NCBI RefSeq assembly: GCF_010727605.1
Contig: NZ_AP022568.1
Span: 5,724,995-5,788,994, forward strand
DNA from: Mycobacterium simiae
GTDB taxonomy: Bacteria > Actinomycetota > Actinomycetes > Mycobacteriales > Mycobacteriaceae
Direction of reading: 5' to 3'
Length of the DNA stretch: 64,000 nt
This document shows, piece by piece, positions 24,215-36,326 of this stretch; the stretch's first letter is position 1, and each line of letters begins with the position of its first letter. The notes under the pieces were generated by a model. It worked only from the letters and a program-made list of their open reading frames with translations, made no database searches and was not told the origin of the DNA. The position numbers and the translations under genes are program-made.

Positions 24215-25149
24215 TCCTGGTCCACATCGAAGGTCAGCGACTGCTCGGGCGTCGCACCGCCGGCGAGTTTGATGAAACGTGGCTCACTGTCCAGGGATTC
24301 GCTTAAGTCCTCGATCGTGTCCACGTCGGGCAGCAGCGGTGCGATGTCCGGCAGGTCGGCCAACGACGTCAATCCCAAACGCTCCAAAAACAACTCGGTG
24401 GTGGCGAAGGTGGCCGCACCGCTGTCCTCGTCGACGCCAGCCTCGGTGATGAGGCCCCGCGCCAGCAGGGTGCGCATGACGGCATCGACGTTGACACCAC
24501 GCACCGCGCTGACCCGCGCGCGGGTCACCGGCTGGCGGTAGGCCACCACGGCCAACGTTTCCAGCGCGGCCCGGGTCAATTTCGAGCGCGCCCCGTCCAA
24601 CAGGAGTTTCTCGACATACGGCGCGAATCGGGCGCGGGTGTACATCCGCCAACCCTCGCCGGTCTTGCGCAGGTCGATGCCGCTGTCGCGTTCGGCCAGT
24701 TGCTCCGACATCGCCTGCAGTTTGGCGGCGATCCGGTAGACGGGTTGCTGGGTGACCGCGGCCAGCGCCTCGTCGCTGACCGGCGTGTCGACCACCAACA
24801 GCAGCGCTTCCAACACAGATTCGAGTTCCTCGGGATCCATCGGCGCCGCTTCAGCGATGTCGGGGATCCCGATATCGAGATCGACGTCAGCTTCGTCTGG
24901 GTTCACGAAATCAACGTCGGTGGCTTCGTCTGCGGTGCTCAAGCGCCGCTCCTCCTCATCGCTGCGCTCTGCATCGTCGCCGGCGGTGTCCAAGCGCCGC
25001 TCCTCCTCATCGCTGCGCTCTGCATCGTCGCCGGCGGTGTCCAAGCGCCGCTCCTCCTCATCGCTGCGCTCTGCATCGTCGCCGGCGGTGTCCAAGCGCC
25101 GCTCCTCCTCATCGCTGCGCTCTGCATCGTCGCCGGCGGTGCTCATCAT
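24211..25149 (-). CDS. scpB: Segregation and condensation protein B with repeat-extended N terminus
   Basis: 312 residues from the ATG at 25149, which overlaps the scpA stop as ATGA. The conserved ScpB core starts near residue 100 (LESVLEALLLVVDTPVSDEAL) and includes YRQPVTRARVSAVRGVNVD and the winged-helix region. ScpB joins ScpA and SMC in the condensin complex. The N terminus is abnormal: four 17-residue units (AGDDAERSDEEERRLDT) come from four in-frame copies of a 51-bp repeat. It adds a highly charged tail of about 70 residues, probably disordered. Confidence 0.93.
   Translation of the reverse strand: MMSTAGDDAERSDEEERRLDTAGDDAERSDEEERRLDTAGDDAERSDEEERRLDTAGDDAERSDEEERRLSTADEATDVDFVNPDEADVDLDIGIPDIAEAAPMDPEELESVLEALLLVVDTPVSDEALAAVTQQPVYRIAAKLQAMSEQLAERDSGIDLRKTGEGWRMYTRARFAPYVEKLLLDGARSKLTRAALETLAVVAYRQPVTRARVSAVRGVNVDAVMRTLLARGLITEAGVDEDSGAATFATTELFLERLGLTSLADLPDIAPLLPDVDTIEDLSESLDSEPRFIKLAGGATPEQSLTFDVDQD
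24941..25144. repeat. Four-copy 51-bp tandem repeat (MIRU-like VNTR)
   Basis: Copies start at 24941, 24992, 25043 and 25094. Each contains AAGCGCCGCTCCTCCTCATC followed by GCTGCGCTCTGCATCGTCG and a GCCGGCGG tail. The sequence and the ATGA gene-junction position fit mycobacterial interspersed repetitive units, which sit between overlapping genes and carry their own start context. Since 51 is a multiple of 3, copy-number changes keep scpB in frame. The four copies are nearly identical, implying recent expansion. Confidence 0.93.
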
Positions 25150-25961
25150 TCGTCCCGCACTTCTGCCAGGGCTTCGGTGGTCGGACGCTCGCCGGTCCAC
25201 GCGATCTGGAGCACACCAAGCGGCTCCGACTGGTCGAATGCTACCGCCCGAGACCGATACAGTTCGAGCAGCGCCAGGAACCGTCCCACGACCTCCATCG
25301 GCTTCTCGCAGTCGGCCACCAGCTCGGAAAACGTCGCCCACTGCCCGCTGCCCCGTGCCTCGAGCATCGATAACAATTGCCGGGCTTGCTCAGGCACCGA
25401 AACCTGCAGCTCGTGCAGATGACCCGTGGACACCGTCGGCACCGGCCGCGGTGTGAAGGCGACCGCGGCGATCTGGGCGAATCGCTCGGCGTCGACACCG
25501 AGCATCACCTCCGGCAGCAGTTGGGTGAACCGCTCCTCGAGCGAGACCGCCCGCGGGTAACTGCGCAGGGCGGCGGCCTCCAACTCAGCGAACATCTCCG
25601 CGACGTGCTTGAACGCGCGGTATTGCAGTAACCGGGCAAATAGCAGGTCGCGCACCTCGAGCAGCGCCAAATCCTCTTCGTCGTCGACCTGTCCGGCCGG
25701 CAGCAACCGCGCCGCCTTGAGGTCCAACAGGGTCGCGGCCACCACCAGAAACGCGGTGGTCTCCTCCAGGTCCAGCTGCGCACCGATCTCACGCGTGTAC
25801 GCGATGAAATCGTCAGTGACCTGATGCAGCGCCACCTCGGTCACGTCGAGTCGATGCGCGAAAATCAGCTGCAACAGCAGGTCGAACGGCCCCTCGAAGT
25901 TGGTCAGGCGGACTTGAAAGCCGTTCTGCTGTGGCGCCTCACCATTCGCCGTGTCGGTCAC
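25146..25961 (-). CDS. scpA: Segregation and condensation protein A
   Basis: 271 residues. The N-terminal kleisin segment FEGPFDLLLQLIFAHRLDVT is a clear ScpA hallmark, followed by FLVVAATLLDLKAARLLP, and the C-terminal winged helix (VVGRFLALLELYRSRAVAF) is present. It bridges SMC heads in chromosome condensation. It overlaps parA by 4 bases upstream and scpB by 4 downstream, so the three segregation genes are translated together. Confidence 0.96.
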   Translation of the reverse strand: MTDTANGEAPQQNGFQVRLTNFEGPFDLLLQLIFAHRLDVTEVALHQVTDDFIAYTREIGAQLDLEETTAFLVVAATLLDLKAARLLPAGQVDDEEDLALLEVRDLLFARLLQYRAFKHVAEMFAELEAAALRSYPRAVSLEERFTQLLPEVMLGVDAERFAQIAAVAFTPRPVPTVSTGHLHELQVSVPEQARQLLSMLEARGSGQWATFSELVADCEKPMEVVGRFLALLELYRSRAVAFDQSEPLGVLQIAWTGERPTTEALAEVRDE

Positions 25962-26821
25962 GCGCCGAATCGGTCGATGAACTCGCGGGCCAGGGCTCGA
26001 TAGGCGATGGCGCCCGTCGACTTCGGCGCCCAGGTAGTGATCGGCTCACCGGCCACGCTGGTCTCCGGGAACCGCACGGTACGGGTGATCACGGTGTCGA
26101 ATACCAGGTCACCGAACCGCTCCACCACCCGGCTCATGACCTCGCGGGCATTGACGGTGCGAGGGTCGTACCGGGTCAGCAGGATGCCGCTGATCTCGAG
26201 CTTGGGGTTGAGCCGGTCGCGCACCTTGTCGACGGTGTCGGTTAGCAGCGCCAGGCCGCGCAACGAGAAGAACTCGCATTCGGTCGGGATGACCACGCCA
26301 TCCGCGCAGGCCAATCCGTTGACGGTGAGCAGGCCCAGGGACGGCTGGCAGTCGATCAAGACGTAGTCGTAGCGGTCCAATACCGGGTGCAACGCCCGGC
26401 CTAGGGTTTGCTCTCGGCCGACCTCGTTGACCAGTTGGATCTCGGCGGCCGACAGGTCGATGTTGCTGGGCACCAGATCCAGGTACTTGACCCGAGTGGA
26501 CAGCAGCACGTCGTCGATCGACACCCGCGGCTCGACCAGGACGTTGTGAATGGTCTTTTCCAGGTCGTAGTGCGGAACACCGAGGCCCGCGGACAGCGCG
26601 CCCTGTGGGTCCATATCCACCAGCAGCACCCGGCGGCCGTACTCGGCGAGCGCAGCCCCCAGATTGATCGTCGACGTGGTCTTGCCGACACCGCCCTTCT
26701 GGTTGCACATCGCCACCACTTTTGCCGGGCCGTGTGCCGTGCGCGGCTCGGGCTCCGGGATCGCCCGGGGTGGGCGCCCAGTGAGACCGATCTCGACGCT
26801 GCCGTCAGGCTGGTCGGTCAT
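25958..26821 (-). CDS. ParA-family ATPase (second chromosomal ParA/Soj)
   Basis: 287 residues with the deviant Walker A motif CNQKGGVGKTTSTINLGAAL, LLVDMDPQGALSAG, and DYVLIDCQPSLGLLTVN. It is therefore a P-loop partition ATPase, but with no parB beside it; in mycobacteria this gene (from memory Rv1708) precedes scpA. The N-terminal ~35 residues before the Walker motif are Pro/Glu-rich and the start is uncertain; the frame stays open upstream. It opens the segregation and condensation operon. Confidence 0.9.
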   Translation of the reverse strand: MTDQPDGSVEIGLTGRPPRAIPEPEPRTAHGPAKVVAMCNQKGGVGKTTSTINLGAALAEYGRRVLLVDMDPQGALSAGLGVPHYDLEKTIHNVLVEPRVSIDDVLLSTRVKYLDLVPSNIDLSAAEIQLVNEVGREQTLGRALHPVLDRYDYVLIDCQPSLGLLTVNGLACADGVVIPTECEFFSLRGLALLTDTVDKVRDRLNPKLEISGILLTRYDPRTVNAREVMSRVVERFGDLVFDTVITRTVRFPETSVAGEPITTWAPKSTGAIAYRALAREFIDRFGA

Positions 26822-27004
26822 GCCCGGGGTGTGGCGGAGGTGAACATCGCCGAAAGTCTAACGGCTTTGCGCCCGTAAACCGGGCGACCCGCAGACGACA
26901 TAACCAGGGAATATGTGCAGAAGTCGCTGCTAAAGCTCGCGACAGCATTCATGGTTAACTTCAGTCACACCAGCACCATTCGGGCGGGTCTATCGTGGGT
27001 GGCT

Positions 27005-27757
27005 ATGGACCTCAAACGACGGCTGCCCCTGCTGCGATGGTCGGTCTGGCGGATGGCCGTCGGGAACCGCAACATCACCACTACCGGTCAGATCGGCGAC
27101 GGACGCGAAGCCGCGGCGGTCGACTACGTCCTTGGCAATGCTCGCGCCGGTGACGTTGACGATGTGCTCGCCACCATCGACAAGTTCGCCTATGAAAAGT
27201 CCTTGCTGATCAACGTCGGCGACGAGAAGGGCCTGCTGCTCGACGCCGCCGTGCAACGGGCCAACCCTGCCCTGGCGCTGGAGTTGGGCACCTACTGCGG
27301 ATACGGCGCGCTGCGTATCACCCGAGCGGCCCCCACCGCGCGGGTGTACTCCGTCGAACTCGCCGAGGCCAACGCCGCCAATGCCCGTCGGATCTGGGCA
27401 CACGCCGGCGTCGCCGACCGGGTGACATGCGTCGTCGGCACCATCGGCGACGGCGGGAGGACCCTGGACACGCTGGCCCAAGAGCACGGATTCAGCTCTG
27501 GCACACTCGATTTCGTCTTCCTTGATCACGACAAGGACGCCTACCTGAACGACCTAGAAAGCATCATGGACCGGGGCTGGCTGCACCCGGGTTCGGTCGT
27601 GGTGGCCGACAACGTCCGGGTGCCCGGTGCCCCGAAGTACCGCGAGTACATGCGCCGCGAGCAGGGCAAGCACTGGAATACCGTCGAGCACAAGACCCAC
27701 CTGGAATACCAGTCCCTGGTGTCGGATCTGGTGCTGGAGTCGTCCTACCTGGGCTGA
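27005..27757 (+). CDS. Class I SAM-dependent O-methyltransferase (COMT-like)
   Basis: 250 residues from ATG 27005. SAM-binding motif I is LELGTYCGYGALRI, followed by VYSVELAEANAANAR, VGTIGDGG and FLDHDKDAYL, where Asp residues bind the metal. VADNVRVPGAPKYR matches motif post-III. These are the catechol-O-methyltransferase family features. The substrate is unknown. It is transcribed opposite to parA and convergent with xerD. From memory it is the full-length version of Rv1703c. Confidence 0.9.
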   Translation: MDLKRRLPLLRWSVWRMAVGNRNITTTGQIGDGREAAAVDYVLGNARAGDVDDVLATIDKFAYEKSLLINVGDEKGLLLDAAVQRANPALALELGTYCGYGALRITRAAPTARVYSVELAEANAANARRIWAHAGVADRVTCVVGTIGDGGRTLDTLAQEHGFSSGTLDFVFLDHDKDAYLNDLESIMDRGWLHPGSVVVADNVRVPGAPKYREYMRREQGKHWNTVEHKTHLEYQSLVSDLVLESSYLG

Positions 27758-27783
27758 ACGCGCGATCGACTTCGCACGACACG

Positions 27784-28724
27784 CTACTGGGCGCGCGGGT
27801 GGGCGCCGGCCCACACCTCGCGCAGCGCATGCACCGTCACCAGGGTGTAGATCTGCGTGGTCGTCACCGAAGCATGCCCGAGCAACTCCTGCACGACGCG
27901 CACGTCCGCGCCGCCCTCGAGCAGATGGGTGGCAAAGGAGTGCCGCAGCATGTGCGGCGACACCCCGGAGGTGATTCCGGCCCGCTCGGCCGCGTCCTGC
28001 AACACCTGCCACGCGCTCTGCCGGGACAACCGTCCGCCCCGGGCGTTGAGGAAAATGGCCGCCGTACCGCGGCCCCGGCGCGCCAGATCCGGCCGCCCGC
28101 GTACCAGGTAGGCATCCAGCGCCTGCACCGCCGGACGCCCGATCGGAACCAGCCGCTGCTTACCGCCCTTGCCGCGCAACAACACCGACCTGGCCTGGGT
28201 GTCGACGTCGTCGACATCGAGCCCAACGGCCTCGGAGATGCGCGCCCCCGTGGAGTACAGCAACTCCAGCAGCGCCCGGTTCCGCAGCGTCAGCGGACCA
28301 TCCGACGGGCTGTCCCCGCCGGCGCCCTCCAGTAGCGCCAGCACCTCGTCAATGCTCAGGCTCTTGGGCAGCCGCCGGCCCGGCGTCGGCGGCCGCACGG
28401 AGCGCGCCACGTCGAGCTCGGCCAGGCCCTCGGCCGCGGCGAACCGATGCAGGCCGCGCACCGCGATCAACGCCCGCGCCGCCGACACCGCGGACAAACC
28501 CGCGGCCCCGGATTCCGGGTCGCCGCGGCGCAAGGCCACCAGAAACTCGCTGACGTCGTCTTCGCCGACCTTGGCCAGATCGTGAATCCCCCGGTCGGAC
28601 AGGTGTTTTGAATACCGGCGCAAATCGCGCCGGTAGGAGCTGAGCGTGTTGGCCGCCACCCCTCGCTCGATCGTCAGATGGTCGAGGTAGCCCTGCAGTT
28701 GGGTTTCGAGGGTGAGCGCGGTCG

Positions 28725-28728
<4 letters not shown>
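27784..28728 (-). CDS. xerD: Tyrosine recombinase XerD
   Basis: 314 residues. The N-terminal core-binding domain ([20 protein letters not shown]) is followed by the catalytic domain with the Arg in [15 protein letters not shown], the HxxR box in [19 protein letters not shown], the [11 protein letters not shown]is and the Tyr in [10 protein letters not shown]. These are all XerD residues. It resolves chromosome dimers at dif with XerC. It overlaps the NUDIX gene by 4 bases and lies convergent with the O-methyltransferase. Confidence 0.96.
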
Positions 28729-31134
<2,406 letters not shown>

Positions 31135-31249
31135 CTATTAACGAATTGGGCCTGCCGACCCACGGAAACCCACCCTAACACCCACAACACCGCGCCGCGG
31201 TGAACACGCCCGGTGGCCGCAGGGGTTACTCGGGAGTTACTGCGAACCG

Positions 31250-32194
31250 CTATTGCGCCACGGTGAGCGAGGAGGCGCCATGTCCGGTGCCGTACTGCCC
31301 GACATGCCCGCCATTGAGCAGGTCATGCAGGCCGAGCACGGCCGTAATGCGCCCGGGCGCCACGTCGACGTCGTCGACGGTGCTGATCGCGGAATTGATC
31401 CCGGCATCGGCGCGGGCGACCGCGACGGCCGCGCCGCCGGTCGCCGATCCGTCGCGCCCCGCCAGCAGCGTGCCCGAGCCGTGTGGCGCCAGCGCCGCCG
31501 AGAAGCGCGCCACGCTGGCGCCCTGGTTGCCGGCGTCCTGAGGCAGCGACCCGCCGGTGACGATCAGGGCGGCGTTCGCCGCTGCCATGTGATCGCTGGG
31601 CTGATAGGTGACGAACCCGGTGTCGCGCAATGCGGCCAGCACGGTGTCGCGCTGCACGTCGTCGACCGGGGGAACCGCGGGGTTGGCGTTGATCAGCAGC
31701 GAGATGCCCAACAGGTCACCGGCCTGCGACCCTTGGTCGACGAGCTTGGTGCTCAGCTGCTGGCCCGCCGGGAGCACCGACGAGTTCACCACGGTGCGCA
31801 GCTTCTCCGCGGAGTTGGCGTCGACGAACTCCTGCGTCAACGACACGGTGCCCGTCACGGTGGCACCGGCCTGGCCGATCATCTTCGACACCGCCGCCAC
31901 GTCGTCGTCCTTGGCGTCCGGGGTCCGGAAGACGACGACCGATTTGCCGGCCAACGCGTCGTGCACAATCCGCCCAACCATCTGGTTATCGAAATTGTTT
32001 GCGGCGCTGAGCTTTTCGTTCAGCACGTTCTTCTCGTCGTTGAGCCCATTGATCTGCGAGTAGAGGTCCCGCTTTTCAGCACGCAGGCTGGAAAGCAGGG
32101 TGTCGGACAGGAAACCGGATCCCAGCACCACGCCGATGGCCAGCGCGAGGAAGACTGCGGCCAGCGAGAAGGCATGTTGACGTAACGAGATCAT
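31250..32194 (-). CDS. mctB: Copper transport outer-membrane protein MctB-like
   Basis: 314 residues. The N-terminal helix RQHAFSLAAVFLALAIGVVL is a membrane anchor or signal segment, followed by a coiled-coil-like segment (LLSSLRAEKRDLYSQINGLN) and a beta-alpha domain. From memory the M. tuberculosis counterpart, Rv1698/MctB, lowers intracellular copper by acting in the outer membrane or envelope. It is 22 bases downstream of the steA-like gene. The name relies on order and N-terminal features, and direct function was not tested. Confidence 0.85.
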   Translation of the reverse strand: MISLRQHAFSLAAVFLALAIGVVLGSGFLSDTLLSSLRAEKRDLYSQINGLNDEKNVLNEKLSAANNFDNQMVGRIVHDALAGKSVVVFRTPDAKDDDVAAVSKMIGQAGATVTGTVSLTQEFVDANSAEKLRTVVNSSVLPAGQQLSTKLVDQGSQAGDLLGISLLINANPAVPPVDDVQRDTVLAALRDTGFVTYQPSDHMAAANAALIVTGGSLPQDAGNQGASVARFSAALAPHGSGTLLAGRDGSATGGAAVAVARADAGINSAISTVDDVDVAPGRITAVLGLHDLLNGGHVGQYGTGHGASSLTVAQ

Positions 32195-32215
32195 GAGCGC
32201 ATCTCCCCGCGATGA

Positions 32216-33397
32216 CTAGGTGATCAGGTGCTGGATCCAAAGCGAGAAGTGGTTCCAGTAGTCGGTGATCCAATGCAGCACCAGACCGTCGGTGCGTGAC
32301 ACCCATAGCGCGACGATGACCGCGATGAGCATGGTCAGCGCCAGCAGCGCGATAGCGCCCCCCGAGATGTGGTTGCGGTACAGGGTGGCGACGGCTTTGG
32401 CGTCGACCACCTTCTCCCCGACGCGCAGCCGGGTCAGGAACGTCGAGGGGTTGCTCTGGGTGCGCGTCCGGTCGAAGAACGTCTCGATGTTGGCGGTGTG
32501 GCCGGCTGTCACGAGCAGCGCCGCGCCGTGGTGGTCGGCCAGCAGCAGGGCCAGATCGACCGCCGATCCGGCCGCCGGGAACGTCATCGCCCCGACCCCG
32601 AGGTCTTGGATGCGTTCCAAGCCCGGGGCGTGGCCGTCGGCGTCGGCCGGCAACACCACGTGCGCGCCGCACTTGAGGGCTTCGGTGCTGATCTGCTCCG
32701 GGTCGCCGACGATGAGCTGCGGACGGTAGCCCGCCTTGCGCAGCACGTCCGCGCCGCTGCCCACGCCGATGAGCACCGGCTGGTACTCCTTGATGAACGG
32801 CTTGAGTGAACGCAGATCGTCGGCGGCGCTGTCCTCGTCGGCGACGATCACCACATGCCGGCGGCGCAGGTCGAGGTCGATGTCCGGAATCCCGATACCG
32901 TCGATCAGTAGCGGGCTCTCGCTCTTGATGAACTCAATCGTGTTACCCGCGAACGCCTCCAGGTGTGCGGCCAGGCCGCTCTTGGCTTCGCGCATCAAAT
33001 CGGCGATGTCGTGGTCGGTGCGCTCAGTGCCGCGGCTCAGCCGACGGTCACCGGCGTAGATCCCGCCCTCGTAGAGGCGAATCTTGGAGCCGTCCTTGAC
33101 CTTCTTGAAGATGTCGGGTCCGGTCTCGTCGATCAGCACCACACCGTTGTTGACCAACACCTCCGGCCCCATGTTCGGGTAGCGGCCCGACACCGATGGC
33201 GAGGCGTTGACGACGGCGGCGATGTCGGCTTCCACCAGCGCTTCCGCCGTGATGCGATCCAGATCCAAGACGTCGAGCACCACGATGTCACCGGGGCAGA
33301 CCCGGCGCAGCAAGCGGTCGATGTTCCGGTCTACCCGCGCGGTGCCGGTGAGGCCCGGCCGGGAAGCGTTCCGAGTAAGCAGCCCTGACATCTTCAT
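32216..33397 (-). CDS. SteA-like putative cytokinetic ring protein
   Basis: 393 residues from ATG 33397; the frame is open further but this length equals what I recall for Rv1697. Features: RPGLTGTARVDRNIDRLLRR near the start, then DIVVLDVLDLDRITAEALVE, RHVVIVADEDSAADDLRSLK and GVGSGADVLRKAGYRPQLIV. These recall the thiamin-pyrophosphokinase-like fold of the SteA family. Near the C terminus, AIALLALTMLIAVIVALWVS is a transmembrane segment. In Corynebacterium the SteA protein acts with SteB (a mctB-type gene) in cell division. Confidence 0.85.
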   Translation of the reverse strand: MKMSGLLTRNASRPGLTGTARVDRNIDRLLRRVCPGDIVVLDVLDLDRITAEALVEADIAAVVNASPSVSGRYPNMGPEVLVNNGVVLIDETGPDIFKKVKDGSKIRLYEGGIYAGDRRLSRGTERTDHDIADLMREAKSGLAAHLEAFAGNTIEFIKSESPLLIDGIGIPDIDLDLRRRHVVIVADEDSAADDLRSLKPFIKEYQPVLIGVGSGADVLRKAGYRPQLIVGDPEQISTEALKCGAHVVLPADADGHAPGLERIQDLGVGAMTFPAAGSAVDLALLLADHHGAALLVTAGHTANIETFFDRTRTQSNPSTFLTRLRVGEKVVDAKAVATLYRNHISGGAIALLALTMLIAVIVALWVSRTDGLVLHWITDYWNHFSLWIQHLIT

Positions 33398-33578
33398 GGG
33401 GGCGATTCTGGCCGTCATGGCCGGCCGAGGCGGGGAGGCGCGCCGTAACATCCGCCCCATAAGTTATCTAGAGTCACATCAGTAACAGGCGAGTTCCGAT
33501 CCCGTCTCAAACGTCGACGTGTCGGGCCGCGGCCGCCCGCTCCGCCACAACCACTCGACGCTCGGTTGGCGCCCGAAC

Positions 33579-35366
33579 TTAGATCTCGTCCTTCTGGGCC
33601 GCGTCGAGCAGCTCCCGCGCGTGAGCGCGACCGCTGTCGGATTCGCCCAGGCCGGCCAGCATCCGCGCCAGCTCGGCGACTCGCTCGTCGTCCTTCACCC
33701 GGCGCACCACACTGGTCCCGCGCGGGCCGGCGGCATGCACCACCAGATGCACGTCGGCGTACGCCGCGACCTGGGGCAGATGCGTGACCACGATGACCTG
33801 ATGGGTGCGCGCCAGCCGCGCCAGCCGCCGTCCGATCTGCACCGCGGCCCGGCCCCCCACGCCGGCGTCGACCTCGTCGAACACCATCGTGGTGCCATGT
33901 GAAATCTTGCGCGAGGAGGCCAGCACCACTTCCAGCGCCAGCATCACCCGAGAGAGCTCACCACCGGAGGCGCTCTTCGCCAGCGGCAGCACGGTCATGC
34001 CGCGGTGGGCGGCGAAGCCGAACTCGATTTCGTCGATGCCATCGCTGCCGGCCCGGACCAGCGTCGGCCCGCCTTGCCCCCCAGAGTTTCCGAGGGACAC
34101 CGAGAGGCCGACCGAGTCGTCTTGGGCCTCCCTGTCCGAGGCGATATCGGGACGCACCTCGATGGTGAACTCCGCATCGGCCATCGCCAACCCGGACAGC
34201 TCCGCGGTCACCTCCTTGGCCAGCCGTTTGGCGGCCTTGCGCCGGCACTTGCTGAGATCGATTGCGGCTTCGGCCAATTCACCGGCGAGCTCGTCGACCC
34301 GGCGCTCCAGCGCGGCCAGGCCTTCCTCGGACACGTCGAGCTGCGCCAGCCGGTCACGGGATTCGGCCGCCCAGCGCAGCACACCGTCGATATCGGCGGC
34401 GTACTTGCGGGTCAGCGTGCGCAGCTCAGCCTGCCGGGCCAGCTTGGACTCCAGCGCGCTCGCGTCGACGGGCAACTCGTCCAGGTAGCCGCCGAGTTCC
34501 TGGGCGGCGTCGACGACGATGGTCAAGGCCTGCCCGATCTGTTCGGCCAGCGCCTGCAGCGTGGTGTCGTCAGTGGATTGCAGTGCTGCCCTTGCCCTTC
34601 CGAGGCTGTCGGCGGCGGTGCCGCCCGACACGTCGTCGCTGGAGAGCCCCGCCCGGGCGGCGGCCGCCGCCTCGCGGAGGGTGTCCAGCTCGGAAAGGCG
34701 CACGATATCGGCGATGAGGGCCTCGTCTTCGCCGGGTTGTGGGTCAACCGCGTCGATCTCGTTGAGCGCAAACGTAAGTCGGTCGGCTTCGAGCGCCAAT
34801 TCGCGCATCCGACCGCGACGGTCCAACAGGTCGCGCCGGGCCGACAGCCAGGCGTCGCGCAGCTTGCGGTAGCGCTCCAGTGCCGGACCCGCCTGCGCGA
34901 AGCGGTCCAGCGCGCCGCGTTGCTCCTCGGGCCGCATCAGCCGCAGCTGGTCGTTCTGCCCATGCAGGGTGAGAAGTTCGGCGGTGAAGTCGCCCAACGA
35001 CTTAGCGGGCACGCTACGTCCGCCCAGGTACGCCCGCGACGGACCGTCCCGGCTGACCGAGCGCAGCGCGATCACGCTGCCATCCTCATCGCGCTCCCCA
35101 CCCGAGGCCGCCAACAGCTCGTCCAGCTGGGCGACCGCTGCGTCGTCGAGATCGGCTGTGGTGAAACGACCTTCGACGACCGCGCGGTCGGCGCCGGACC
35201 GCACCCGGTTGGGATCGGCACGAGCGCCGCCGAGCAGGTGCAAACCGGTTACCACCATGGTCTTGCCGGTGCCGGTCTCGCCGGTCAGCACGGTCAGGCC
35301 GCGGTCGAACTCGCCGACCGCAGCGTCGATCGCACCCAGCGACTCGATTCGGATTTCGGTCAGCAT
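33579..35366 (-). CDS. recN: DNA repair protein RecN
   Basis: 595 residues. The Walker A motif GETGTGKTMVVTGLHLLG is at the N terminus, with long central coiled-coil regions. ABC signature SGGELSRVMLALEVVLA and Walker B MVFDEVDAGVGG lie near the C terminus. RecN is an SMC-like protein in double-strand break repair. It begins 25 bases after nadK ends, in the tlyA-nadK-recN order typical of actinobacteria, suggesting cotranscription. Confidence 0.97.
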   Translation of the reverse strand: MLTEIRIESLGAIDAAVGEFDRGLTVLTGETGTGKTMVVTGLHLLGGARADPNRVRSGADRAVVEGRFTTADLDDAAVAQLDELLAASGGERDEDGSVIALRSVSRDGPSRAYLGGRSVPAKSLGDFTAELLTLHGQNDQLRLMRPEEQRGALDRFAQAGPALERYRKLRDAWLSARRDLLDRRGRMRELALEADRLTFALNEIDAVDPQPGEDEALIADIVRLSELDTLREAAAAARAGLSSDDVSGGTAADSLGRARAALQSTDDTTLQALAEQIGQALTIVVDAAQELGGYLDELPVDASALESKLARQAELRTLTRKYAADIDGVLRWAAESRDRLAQLDVSEEGLAALERRVDELAGELAEAAIDLSKCRRKAAKRLAKEVTAELSGLAMADAEFTIEVRPDIASDREAQDDSVGLSVSLGNSGGQGGPTLVRAGSDGIDEIEFGFAAHRGMTVLPLAKSASGGELSRVMLALEVVLASSRKISHGTTMVFDEVDAGVGGRAAVQIGRRLARLARTHQVIVVTHLPQVAAYADVHLVVHAAGPRGTSVVRRVKDDERVAELARMLAGLGESDSGRAHARELLDAAQKDEI

Positions 35367-35390
35367 CGCGTCAGCCCCGCTGCAGCGCCG

Positions 35391-36326
35391 TTACTTTCCA
35401 CGCCAACCGGTGACGGGCAACCGGAACTTGCGTACCAAGCGGTCGGTGAACGGCGCACTGTCCAAGCGGGCCCATTTCACTGCCGTGTCACAGCGTTTCA
35501 CCTCGAGCCGTCCGCCGGCGGGCAGCAGCATTTCCCGGCGACCGTCGCAGAACACCAGGGCATCGTTGCCGTTCGCCTCGATTTCGATCGCGATCGTGGC
35601 ATCCGGGCTGGTCACCATCGGGCGGCCGAACAACGCGTGCGCGTTATTGGGCACCACCAGGATTGCCTCCAGGTCCGGCCACAGCACTGGACCGCCGGCG
35701 GAGAACGCGTAGGCGGTCGATCCGGTCGGCGTCGAGACCAGGATTCCGTCGCACCCGAACGTCGACACCGGTCGTCCTTCAATCTCGACAACCACGCCCA
35801 GCACGCCCAGCCGCGGCCCCTTTTCCAGGCTGGCTTCGTTGAGCGCCCAACCGTGGTCGATGACGCGCCCGCGGTGGCGTACCGCGATATCCAGAGTGAG
35901 GCGCTCCTCGACCCGGTAATCCCGCGCGACCACGTGTTCCAGCACGGTGTCGATGGCCTCCGCTTCGGCCTCGGCGAGAAAACCGATGCGGCCCAGGTTC
36001 ACGCCCAGCACCGGAATGTCGGCGTTGCGGGCAAGTTCGGCCGCGCGCAGAAAGGTGCCATCGCCGCCGAGGACGAGGACCAGCTCGCAGCCCTCGGCGG
36101 CATCCGCCTCGGCGTCGACAACCTCGATCTCGACGCCCATCGCCCGCATGTCTTCGGGCACAAACTTCAGCGGCCCCCGGTGGACGGCCTCGGCCGACAA
36201 AAGTCGAAGCCCAATAGCGTTGTCGCTCAACACTTTCTGTACCCGGCGCGCGGTCTCGGTGGCTTCGTCGCGTCCGGTGTGCACGACCAGCAGAATGGTC
36301 CGTTCGGGGGTCCGTTCGGGGGTCAT
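35391..36326 (-). CDS. nadK: NAD kinase
   Basis: 311 residues. The [13 protein letters not shown] motif of NAD kinases is present, plus [14 protein letters not shown] and [19 protein letters not shown]. It phosphorylates NAD to NADP with ATP or polyphosphate (ppnK). A tandem TPERTPERT start suggests a small internal duplication of nine bases. It overlaps tlyA by 4 bases and precedes recN. Confidence 0.97.
   Translation of the reverse strand: MTPERTPERTILLVVHTGRDEATETARRVQKVLSDNAIGLRLLSAEAVHRGPLKFVPEDMRAMGVEIEVVDAEADAAEGCELVLVLGGDGTFLRAAELARNADIPVLGVNLGRIGFLAEAEAEAIDTVLEHVVARDYRVEERLTLDIAVRHRGRVIDHGWALNEASLEKGPRLGVLGVVVEIEGRPVSTFGCDGILVSTPTGSTAYAFSAGGPVLWPDLEAILVVPNNAHALFGRPMVTSPDATIAIEIEANGNDALVFCDGRREMLLPAGGRLEVKRCDTAVKWARLDSAPFTDRLVRKFRLPVTGWRGK

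Noticed and set aside
24941..25144. The 51-bp repeats as a CRISPR array
   Set aside because: The units are contiguous with no unique spacers and lie in frame in scpB; it is a tandem VNTR.
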